From Synechococcus sp. Tobar12-5m-g (lineage in GTDB: Bacteria; Cyanobacteriota; Cyanobacteriia; PCC-6307; Cyanobiaceae), in assembly GCF_024345415.1 (NCBI RefSeq), contig NZ_JAGQBB010000016.1, positions 1-64,000 on the forward strand: 64,000 bases of DNA. Reading direction: 5' to 3'. Below the pieces are notes generated by a model, which was given only the letters and a program-made list of their open reading frames with translations, did not search any database and was not told the origin of the DNA. Both the position numbers and the translations under genes were made by a program. This document shows, piece by piece, positions 57,239 to 64,000 of this stretch. Each line of letters opens with the position of its first letter. The first letter of the stretch is position 1.

Positions 57239-57658
57239 TTGCGCCTCCTGCCCCGCTGGAGCCACCGCCTGCTGGTGGCATCCCTGTTGATCGTTCCGTT
57301 CTCCCTGTTGGCTGCCGAGGCCCAGGCCGCCCCGGCCACGGAGGCCGAGATGTCCCTCTACACCCGCATTGCGGCCGTCAACGTCTGCATTGCCCGCGGT
57401 GCGTCCGTGGAGTTCGACAAAGCCGTGGGGATCGCCGGTGAGACCATCGCCCAGGTGATTCAGGGTGTCCATGGTGGCTTGATCAAGCAGGTGGGCACCA
57501 AGCCACTCACGATTGAGGAACTGCGGCGCGGGTCGGTTAACTCGGCGGTGATCGGCGCCGTTGAGATCTGCCCGAAGCAGGTTCCCCCCGATGTGGTGAA
57601 GAAGGTGGAGGACGCCATCAAGAAGCAGGGAGGCGCTACCAAGCCTCCGGCGAAGTAA
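57239..57658 (+). CDS. Small exported protein, often annotated cAMP phosphodiesterase
   Basis: 139 residues from TTG 57239. The signal peptide ([20 protein letters not shown], then AAPA) precedes a short domain: [20 protein letters not shown] and [20 protein letters not shown] with two Cys that may form a disulfide. Cyanobacterial homologues carry a cAMP phosphodiesterase label without a visible catalytic motif, so I would not rely on it. Periplasmic or lumenal. Confidence 0.7.
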   Translation: MRLLPRWSHRLLVASLLIVPFSLLAAEAQAAPATEAEMSLYTRIAAVNVCIARGASVEFDKAVGIAGETIAQVIQGVHGGLIKQVGTKPLTIEELRRGSVNSAVIGAVEICPKQVPPDVVKKVEDAIKKQGGATKPPAK

Positions 57659-57771
57659 CCCAGCCCGCCCGCTTCAGCGCGAGCCCGGAGTCGCATTCAG
57701 ACGCAAACGAGGGCCTGCCTGGTTGCGGCTTGTTCAGATCTGGCGGCTTTGCTGATGGCATCCCTTAGGGG

Positions 57772-58269
57772 ATGTCCATCGCCACTGTCGCCATGCTGTT
57801 CGCCCATTCGCTCCGTCCCCAATCCCCGGCAACCCTGGCCGCCGGCCTGGTGGGTTTGGCCATCGCCATCCCCGCTGCCGCCATGGCCCAGCCTTACTAC
57901 GGTTCCAGCCCCATCCCGGTTCAAGTGCAGACCATGGAACAGCAGGTTGTGGGATATCGCCAGGTGCCCGTTTACGGCCAGGTGCCTGTCGTTCGGACCC
58001 AGTACGTTCAGCCTCCCGCCTACCAGGACTTCCCGAACCAGCCCATCGCCACCCCCCGCTACCAGCCAGCCCCCAGCACCTGGGAGGAGGCCCAGGCCCT
58101 GCAGCGCCGCTGCTCGATCGGTCGCCTGGTCGGCGGGGTCATGGGCGGTGGCATCGGCTACGCCGCCTCCCGCCAGGACGGCCGCAGCTGGGCCGTTCCG
58201 CTCGGAGCCTTGCTCGGCTCCCAGGTGGGCTGCAATGCCGGCCAGGGCCGCGACCCCCTGCCCTGGTGA
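57772..58269 (+). CDS. Exported glycine-zipper protein
   Basis: 165 residues. A signal region (LAAGLVGLAIAIPAAAMAQP) is followed by a Tyr/Gln/Pro/Val-rich low-complexity middle (YRQVPVYGQVPVVRTQYVQP). A glycine-zipper-like end (GRLVGGVMGGGIGYAASRQD, LGALLGSQVGC) is typical of small outer-envelope proteins. Function unknown. Confidence 0.7.
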   Translation: MSIATVAMLFAHSLRPQSPATLAAGLVGLAIAIPAAAMAQPYYGSSPIPVQVQTMEQQVVGYRQVPVYGQVPVVRTQYVQPPAYQDFPNQPIATPRYQPAPSTWEEAQALQRRCSIGRLVGGVMGGGIGYAASRQDGRSWAVPLGALLGSQVGCNAGQGRDPLPW

Positions 58270-58314
58270 CGCGCTGGGGGGCCAGGATCAGGCACCCGCT
58301 CCCCCCTGGCCCCC

Positions 58315-60987
58315 ATGGCCGTGCCCCCCCGCAACGTCGTGCGACTGGCCGATTACCGGCCGTTCCCGTACCAGCTCGATCGCACCGACCTGACCGTGCG
58401 GTTGTTCCACGACCACGCCCAGGTGGAGGCCGCCCTCTCCTGGTCTCCGGGCAAGGGCATCGCCACCTCCACCGGTTCGGGAACGCCGGAACCCCTGGAG
58501 TTGCGTGGTGTCGACCTCGAACTGCTCGAGCTGGCGATCGATGGGGAGCCGCTCGCCGCGGACGCCTACCGGCAGGAAGGCGACCGTCTCTGGATCCAGG
58601 CACCGCCGCCAGGGCCCTTTGTGATGACCAGCCTGGTGCGGATCCAGCCGCAGACCAACACCACCCTGGAGGGGCTCTATGCCAGCGGTGGGATGTTCAC
58701 CACCCAGTGCGAAGCGGAGGGCTTCCGGCGGATCAGCTTCCATCCCGACCGGCCGGACCTGCTCAGCCGCTTCCAGGTTCGCATCGAGGCCGACCAGGCC
58801 AGCTGCCCGGTGCTGCTCTCCAACGGCAACTGCCTCGAGCGCGGACCCCTGCCGGACGGCCGCCACTACGCCATCTGGGATGACCCCTTCCCCAAGCCGA
58901 GTTACCTCTTCGCGCTGGTGGCCGGCCGGCTGGAGGAGGTGACAGGCAGCTTCACCACCGCTTCCGGCCGCCCGGTGCTGCTCCGCCTGCACGTGGAGCC
59001 GGGCGATCGCCCCTACACCGCCCACGCCATGGAATCCCTGAAGCGCTCGATGGCTTGGGACGAGCGGGTGTATGGGCTGGAGTACGACCTCGATGAGTTC
59101 AACATCGTGGCAGTGCGCCATTTCAATATGGGCGCAATGGAGAACAAAAGCCTCAACATCTTCAACTCAAAGCTGGTGCTGGCCGATGCCGTCACCGCCA
59201 CCGACGGTGAGCTCGAGCGGATCGAGAGTGTGATTGCCCATGAGTATTTCCACAACTGGACCGGCAACCGCATCACCTGCCGAGACTGGTTTCAGCTCTC
59301 CCTGAAAGAGGGCCTCACCGTGTTCAGGGATCAGTGCTTCACAGCTGATCTCCATTCCGCCGCCCTCAAGCGCATCGAGGATGTTTCGATGCTGCGCAAC
59401 ACCCAGTTCCGCGAAGATGCAGGACCAACCGCCCATTCCGTGCAGCCGGATCACTATCAGGCAATCGACAACTTCTACACCACCACCATCTACGAGAAGG
59501 GGGCGGAGCTGATCCGCATGCTCCACACCCTGCTGGGCCAGCCCACCTTCATGGCGGGCATGGCGCTCTACGTGCGTCGCCACGACGGCACCGCCGCCAC
59601 CTGCGAGGACTTCGTGCAGGCGATGGAGGAGGCGGCTACCGAGGCCTGGCGAGCCGGCGATTCCGGGGCCGTTCGCTTCGATTTTGACCACTTCCGGCGC
59701 TGGTACCACCAGGCCGGCACCCCGGTGCTCCAAGTGGAGCGCCATTGGGATGGCACCGCCGGGGTGCTGGACCTGGTCGTGCGGCAGCGGACGCCGCCCA
59801 CCCCTGGCCAGCCGCTCAAGCAGCCCTTGGTGATCCCGCTGGCCCTAGGCTTGCTGAATGCCGCCGGAGAGGAGCTCCCCCTCGGAGAGCAGGGGATGCT
59901 GGTGATCGACCAGCCGGAGCAGCGGATCCGCTTCGAGGGGTTGCCCCCGGCGGCTGAACCGCCTGCCCTCTCGCTGCTGCGGGGCTTTTCCGCCCCGGTG
60001 CAGGTGGAGATCAGCCGCTCACGCCGCGAACTGCTCCTGCTGTTCGCCGGCGATCCGGATCCCTTCGCCCGCTGGGATGCCGGCCAGGCCCTGCTGCGCC
60101 AGGCGGTGCTGGAGCGGGCCGGCGGCACGGCCGATGCCGAGCTCGAAGCCGGCCTGGTCAGCTCCTTTGCGCGCATCCTCGAGGACCTTGAGCTGCCCGA
60201 TGCCAGCCGTGCCTGCCTGATGGCCCTGCCGGGGATCGCCGAACTGGAGCAGGCGATGGCCGAACCCGATCCCCCCAGGCTCTACGCCTCTTTAGCGGGG
60301 CTGCAGCAGCACTTTGGCCAGGCCCTGGCCACCCCCCTGCAGCGGGCGCTGGAGCGTTGCAGGGCCCAGTGGGAGCGGCCCTGGCCGGCGGGCAATGGCG
60401 AGCGAATGCTCACGGCCACAGCCTGGTGCTGGCGGGCGGCGGCCGGTGATCGCCCCGTGATGGCGGCCGCGGCAGCCGCGGTGGCGGGGCCTTCGATGAC
60501 CCTGGCCCGCGCCGGGTTGCGGGCCTTGCAGCCGTTCCAAACAACCGAGCGAGCCACGGCGATGGCCTCCTTCCACGACCGCTGGCGGGAGAAGCCGGTG
60601 ATCCTGGATGCCTGGTTCGCCCTGGAGGCCAGCGCGCCGTTCGGCGATGGTCTGGAGCGGGTGCGGGGCCTGCTGCGCCATCCCCGCTTCGATCCCGCCG
60701 CCCCCAATTCGATCCGGGCCGTGCTGGGGGGCCTGGCCGGCAATGCCCCCGTGTTCCATGCGATCGATGGAGCGGGCTACCGGTTCATGGCCGATCAGAT
60801 CGCGGAGCTGGATGGCCGCAATCCGATCACGGCCTCCCGCCTGGCCAAGCTGTTCAGCCGATGGCAGAGCTACGGGCCGGTTCGGGGCGAGCGGATGCAC
60901 GAGGCCGCCCTGCAACTCGCGGCGGCTGATCTCTCCCCCAACACCCGGGAGGTGGTGGATCAGTGCCTCGGCTTGGAGCGGGGGTAG
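58315..60987 (+). CDS. pepN: Aminopeptidase N (M1 family)
   Basis: 890 residues. Exopeptidase motif GAMENKSLNIFNSK, zinc site HEYFHNWTGNRITC (HExxH) followed by the third ligand Glu in LSLKEGLTVFRDQCF, and the Tyr in TTIYEKGAELIRML. Length and C-terminal superhelix fit E. coli-type PepN. It removes N-terminal residues from peptides in the cytoplasm. It converges on the GHL10 gene with a 28-bp overlap. Confidence 0.97.
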   Translation: MAVPPRNVVRLADYRPFPYQLDRTDLTVRLFHDHAQVEAALSWSPGKGIATSTGSGTPEPLELRGVDLELLELAIDGEPLAADAYRQEGDRLWIQAPPPGPFVMTSLVRIQPQTNTTLEGLYASGGMFTTQCEAEGFRRISFHPDRPDLLSRFQVRIEADQASCPVLLSNGNCLERGPLPDGRHYAIWDDPFPKPSYLFALVAGRLEEVTGSFTTASGRPVLLRLHVEPGDRPYTAHAMESLKRSMAWDERVYGLEYDLDEFNIVAVRHFNMGAMENKSLNIFNSKLVLADAVTATDGELERIESVIAHEYFHNWTGNRITCRDWFQLSLKEGLTVFRDQCFTADLHSAALKRIEDVSMLRNTQFREDAGPTAHSVQPDHYQAIDNFYTTTIYEKGAELIRMLHTLLGQPTFMAGMALYVRRHDGTAATCEDFVQAMEEAATEAWRAGDSGAVRFDFDHFRRWYHQAGTPVLQVERHWDGTAGVLDLVVRQRTPPTPGQPLKQPLVIPLALGLLNAAGEELPLGEQGMLVIDQPEQRIRFEGLPPAAEPPALSLLRGFSAPVQVEISRSRRELLLLFAGDPDPFARWDAGQALLRQAVLERAGGTADAELEAGLVSSFARILEDLELPDASRACLMALPGIAELEQAMAEPDPPRLYASLAGLQQHFGQALATPLQRALERCRAQWERPWPAGNGERMLTATAWCWRAAAGDRPVMAAAAAAVAGPSMTLARAGLRALQPFQTTERATAMASFHDRWREKPVILDAWFALEASAPFGDGLERVRGLLRHPRFDPAAPNSIRAVLGGLAGNAPVFHAIDGAGYRFMADQIAELDGRNPITASRLAKLFSRWQSYGPVRGERMHEAALQLAAADLSPNTREVVDQCLGLERG

Positions 60988-62156
60988 GGGTCCGGGAAGG
61001 TGGCGTCGTGCAGGCTGCGGAATGCGGCTTGGCGGGCGGCGGCTCCTTCCGGCCCGGCGTAGAGCCCCCAGAGACCTTCCCAGTAGAAATAGATCACGCC
61101 CAGTCCCGCTTCGGCCACCAGCTTCACTTTCTGGCTCAGCACCGGCATCGGGGTGGTGCGGCCACCGAAGCCCGCCAGCAGGCCGATCTGGACCGGCATC
61201 CCCCAGCGGCGCGCCTTGACCAGAGCCGATTGCCGGAGGTCCTTGGCGAAGCCAGGCACGGAATAGGCGTAGTTCTGCACCACCAGTTCATCCACCAGCT
61301 GGCCGAGGGCCCAGATTTCCCAGTCCTGCAGCCAGTGGTTGTAGGCGAAACGGAAAGGGCCCGGCGAGAGGCTGATCACCGCGGCGCTCTGGGATCGCTT
61401 CATTTCGCTGCGCAGATCCCGCAGCAGGTCGGTGAGCCGGTGACGACGCCAGCTCATCCATTCCCGGTTGGTGTAATCCTTCGGCGGTTCGCGGCCGGTG
61501 TCGTTGCGGAACAGGGTGCTGGTGTAGGGGTCGTAACCCAGTTCCACCGGCCAGGCGAAGTGATCATCCAGCTGGATGCCATCCACGCCGCAGCGCCGCA
61601 CGATCTCGCCGATCAGGCCGATGAAGCGGGCCCGCACGCCTGGATGGGCCGGGTTCAGCCACACCCGCAGGTCCTTGAGCGGCGATGTCTTGAGGTTGGC
61701 CCCATGCATGGCATAGAGCGTGCTGCCATCGCTGCGTTGCAGCAGCCAGTCCGGGTTGCGCCGCACCACCTCCGCATCGGCGGGTTCCATCAGTCCGTAT
61801 TCGAACCAGGGGATCACCTTCATGCCGCGGCGGTGGGCGGAACGGGTGAGGTGACAGATCGGATCGAGGGCGGGATCGGCCTTCTGCAGGGCAGGCTCGA
61901 TCGGCGCGAAGCGGCTGCGGTGGAAGGTGGCACCCCGGCTCCACACATTGGGGTACAGGGTGTTGAAGCCAGCGTCGGCCAGCTCGTCGACGGCCCTCTC
62001 CAGCCGGCGGCGGTCGTAATAGAGGGGGCTGGGGCTGTTGGTCAGCCACACCCCCACCCGCTCACTGGCGGCCAGGGCGGGGCGGGCGCCGAGGCCTTGC
62101 AGCGCGGCGGTCATCAGGGTCGTGAGCAGGGCAGGGAGGGCTCGCTTGAGCCGCAC
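60960..62156 (-). CDS. Exported glycoside-hydrolase-like protein (GHL10/DUF187)
   Basis: 398 residues. Signal peptide (LPALLTTLMTAALQGLGARP, then ALA), then a TIM barrel: VGVWLTNSPSPLYYDRRRLE, GFNTLYPNVWSRGATFHRS, KVIPWFEYGLM, DGIQLDDHFAWPVELGYDPY with the likely acidic residues, and VVQNYAYSVPGFAKDLR. The family is thought to act on polysaccharide, perhaps of the cell envelope. Confidence 0.92.
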   Translation of the reverse strand: MRLKRALPALLTTLMTAALQGLGARPALAASERVGVWLTNSPSPLYYDRRRLERAVDELADAGFNTLYPNVWSRGATFHRSRFAPIEPALQKADPALDPICHLTRSAHRRGMKVIPWFEYGLMEPADAEVVRRNPDWLLQRSDGSTLYAMHGANLKTSPLKDLRVWLNPAHPGVRARFIGLIGEIVRRCGVDGIQLDDHFAWPVELGYDPYTSTLFRNDTGREPPKDYTNREWMSWRRHRLTDLLRDLRSEMKRSQSAAVISLSPGPFRFAYNHWLQDWEIWALGQLVDELVVQNYAYSVPGFAKDLRQSALVKARRWGMPVQIGLLAGFGGRTTPMPVLSQKVKLVAEAGLGVIYFYWEGLWGLYAGPEGAAARQAAFRSLHDATFPDPYPRSKPRH

Positions 62157-62227
62157 CTTGAGCGGGAAGGCGTTGATGGTGAAGGGAGTGATCTGGGCCG
62201 GAGCGTATCCGGTTAGCGGCGCTGGCG

Positions 62228-63223
62228 CTAACGGAACATCGAGCTTACGGAGCTCTCTTCATGGATGCGCCAGATCGCCTCGCCCAGCATGTTCGCCACC
62301 GAGAGCACCTGGAGCTGGGGGAAGGCGCTCTCGGTGGAGATCGGGATGCTGTTGGTGACCAGCACCTCCTCGAACAGGCCCGGCTCGGCCAGCCGCTCGA
62401 AGGCCGGCGGCGAGAACACCGGGTGGGTGGCGCAGGCCAGCACCCGACTGGCGCCCCGATCCCGCAGCAGCCGGGCCCCCTGGCAGATCGTTCCGCCGGT
62501 GTCGATCATGTCGTCGATCAGGATCGCGGTCTTGCCTGCCACATCGCCGATCACGGTGAGGCTTTCGGCCACGTTGTGTCCGGAGCGCCGCTTGTCGATG
62601 ATCGCCAGGGGGGCGTCGCTCATCTGCTTGGCGAAGGCCCGGGCCCGGGCCACCCCCCCCACATCCGGCGACACCACCACCACCTCGCCGAGATCACGGG
62701 TGCGCAGGTAATCCACCAGCACAGGCGAGCCGTAGATGTGGTCGCAGGGAATGTCGAAGTAGCCCTGGATCTGGGAGGAGTGCAGGTCCATGGCCAGCAC
62801 CCGATCGACGCCGGATTTCACCAGCAGGTTGGCGACCAGCTTGGCGGTGATCGATTCGCGGCCCGCGGTCTTGCGGTCGGCGCGGGCGTAGCCGTAGTAG
62901 GGGATCACGGCGGTGATCTGGCGGGCCGAGGCACGGCGGCAGGCATCCACCATGATCAGCAGCTCCATCAGGTGATCGTTCACCGGAGCGCAGGTGGGCT
63001 GGATCAGGAAGACATCGCAGCCACGGATCGATTCCTGGATCTGGATGTAGAGCTCCCCATCGGCGAAGCGCTTGATCACCCGCGGGCCGTCGGGCACGCC
63101 CAGGTAGGCGCCGATCTCCTGGGCCAGGGCCGGATTGGAGGTGCCGCTGAACAGCCGCAGACGCCGTGTTTCATGGAGAGCCTGGCCCTGCTCCACCTGG
63201 TCAGCGGTCAAGAAACTGCTCAC
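62228..63223 (-). CDS. prs: Ribose-phosphate pyrophosphokinase
   Basis: 331 residues. RLRLFSGTSNPALAQEIGAY, VIPYYGYARADRK, MDLHSSQIQGYFDIP, VVVSPDVGGVARARAFA and the PRPP loop AILIDDMIDTGGTICQGA. It makes PRPP for nucleotides, His and Trp. About the first 20 residues are a variable extension. Confidence 0.97.
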   Translation of the reverse strand: MSSFLTADQVEQGQALHETRRLRLFSGTSNPALAQEIGAYLGVPDGPRVIKRFADGELYIQIQESIRGCDVFLIQPTCAPVNDHLMELLIMVDACRRASARQITAVIPYYGYARADRKTAGRESITAKLVANLLVKSGVDRVLAMDLHSSQIQGYFDIPCDHIYGSPVLVDYLRTRDLGEVVVVSPDVGGVARARAFAKQMSDAPLAIIDKRRSGHNVAESLTVIGDVAGKTAILIDDMIDTGGTICQGARLLRDRGASRVLACATHPVFSPPAFERLAEPGLFEEVLVTNSIPISTESAFPQLQVLSVANMLGEAIWRIHEESSVSSMFR

Positions 63224-63292
63224 GGCGGGGGCGATGGAGCACGGCTGGGACCTGATGGTAGAAGCCAGGGGCCACTAGAACATCAAAAAACG

Positions 63293-63826
63293 ATGGAGTT
63301 CGCTGCCGGGTTGGCGCCTCAGCTGGTGGTGGCAAGCGCGGGTGGCGAACCCGCCAGCACCCTCGCCGCCAGCCGACGGCTCGCCGCCCTGCTGGCTCTG
63401 CCGCTGGTGCCCTGGCCGGAAACCGGCACCGCCACCTCCCGCCTGGCGGCCCAGGCCGGGCGAGGTGGCCCCTGGCTGGCGCCCCTGCTTGAGGACCCGG
63501 GGCGCTGGCTTGAAGCCGACGGCCGCTGGGCCGATCTGCTCGGCGCCTGGCGACAGCCCACCGTTCTGTTGGTCGAGGAGGCGGTGGTGGATGGGGGGGC
63601 AGCGGCCGCCTACAGCGCCCTGCTGACGGCGAGCAGGGCGCCCCTGGTGGGCCTCGTGCAGTGGGGCGGATCGTGGAATTGGCAGGCCCGGAGCCGCGAG
63701 GGGCTCGCCTGGCTGGGTGCCCTGTCGGGCCTCACCGAACCGACCGCAGGTTCCAGCCAGGAGGAGCAGGAGCTGGCCTTGGCGCGGGCACTGATGCTGT
63801 GCTGGGAGCAGCTGGTGAATGACTGA
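63293..63826 (+). CDS. Conserved hypothetical protein
   Basis: 177 residues from ATG 63293 (MEFAAGLAPQLVVASAGGEP). Rossmann-like alternation (LLALPLVPWPETG, TVLLVEEAVVDGGAAAAYSA, APLVGLVQWGGSW) but no nucleotide-binding motif. No signal peptide. Divergent from prs, 69 bp apart. Not recognised. Confidence 0.65.
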   Translation: MEFAAGLAPQLVVASAGGEPASTLAASRRLAALLALPLVPWPETGTATSRLAAQAGRGGPWLAPLLEDPGRWLEADGRWADLLGAWRQPTVLLVEEAVVDGGAAAAYSALLTASRAPLVGLVQWGGSWNWQARSREGLAWLGALSGLTEPTAGSSQEEQELALARALMLCWEQLVND

Positions 63827-63841
63827 AGGACCAGGGCCGCT

Positions 63842-64000
63842 TCAGTCACGGGGCCAGAGGGGCATCGAAGCCGTCGCCTGGAGTTGGCGCAACGGCTGAT
63901 TCGGCTTGGTGGGCGGAGACAGGGGCAGTTGATCGAAGCGAATCGAGCCGGGCTTCTGCATCGCCACGGTCAGCAGGCTCAGGGCTTCCCCCTTGGACAG
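63842..64000 (-). CDS. C-terminal 52 residues of a gene running out of the window
   Basis: The reading is open to the window edge: LSKGEALSLLTVAMQKPGSI, then RFDQLPLSPPTKPNQPL and an end in MPLWPRD before the stop at 63842-63844. Too little to name. It converges on the hypothetical gene at 63293-63826 with 15 bp between. Confidence 0.6.
   Translation of the reverse strand: MSKGEALSLLTVAMQKPGSIRFDQLPLSPPTKPNQPLRQLQATASMPLWPRD

Overview
The window is a GC-rich, gene-dense chromosome segment from a unicellular cyanobacterium. Photosystem II D1, ferredoxin-NADP reductase with a CpcD-like domain, the clock kinase SasA, OpcA/G6PDH, DUF3122 and the carboxysome shell protein CsoS1D are all present. 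CsoS1D belongs to alpha-carboxysomes, so the best guess is the Synechococcus/Cyanobium alpha-cyanobacterial group. The species cannot be named from the sequence alone. No rRNA, CRISPR array or intact transposase was seen.

Layout. 0-6 kb: glycogen and sugar breakdown (glgX, a long pyruvate-kinase-like protein, glgP), matched at 11.7 kb by a glycolytic-type GAPDH. 6-10.4 kb: low-density accessory DNA with an HD hydrolase, a broken type I methylase (hsdM) behind two small coiled-coil/SAP-like proteins, and an antitoxin-like tail. 10.4-12.7 kb: gltS and gap. 12.7-14.8 kb: small ORFs and a gene graveyard (RND pump remnant, broken membrane protein). 14.8-24.7 kb: mostly minus-strand housekeeping genes (lysA-cdaA-uppS-bioB-trhO-methyltransferase), plus a GST-DUF952 fusion and a secreted serine hydrolase. 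24.9-38.5 kb: clpC, a MscS channel, rdgB facing csoS1D, VOC and cupin proteins, a GST, a divergent LysR-like regulator, a glutathione reductase and a receiver-like protein without its phospho-acceptor.

38.5-47.3 kb is the most interesting region. It is a compact low-oxygen photosynthesis island. It encodes heme oxygenase and HemN (O2-sparing haem/bilin steps), a second aerobic cyclase AcsF, and a D1 carrying the three substitutions that mark the microaerobic D1' form (Ala80, Leu158, Ala286). Around these sit less expected partners: a hemerythrin-like O2-binding protein heading the acsF operon, a C-terminally truncated aldehyde-deformylating-oxygenase-like diiron protein, a GT8-like glycosyltransferase, a Mo-nitrogenase C-terminal-domain protein, a pentapeptide-repeat protein and a cysteine-free ArsR-family regulator. 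An 18-bp-arm perfect palindrome lies between the hemerythrin and ArsR genes. The right edge of the island is an hsdR remnant.

47.8-64 kb: conserved cyanobacterial housekeeping genes (GAP-family membrane protein, histidine phosphatase, cobB, opcA-zwf-petH, SRPBCC protein, tRNA-Glu, sasA, pepN, a GHL10 glycoside-hydrolase-like lipoprotein/secreted protein, prs) and a gene cut by the window end. petH, zwf and opcA supply and use NADPH together. tRNA-Glu is both a translation tRNA and the entry to the tetrapyrrole pathway served by hemN, ho and acsF.
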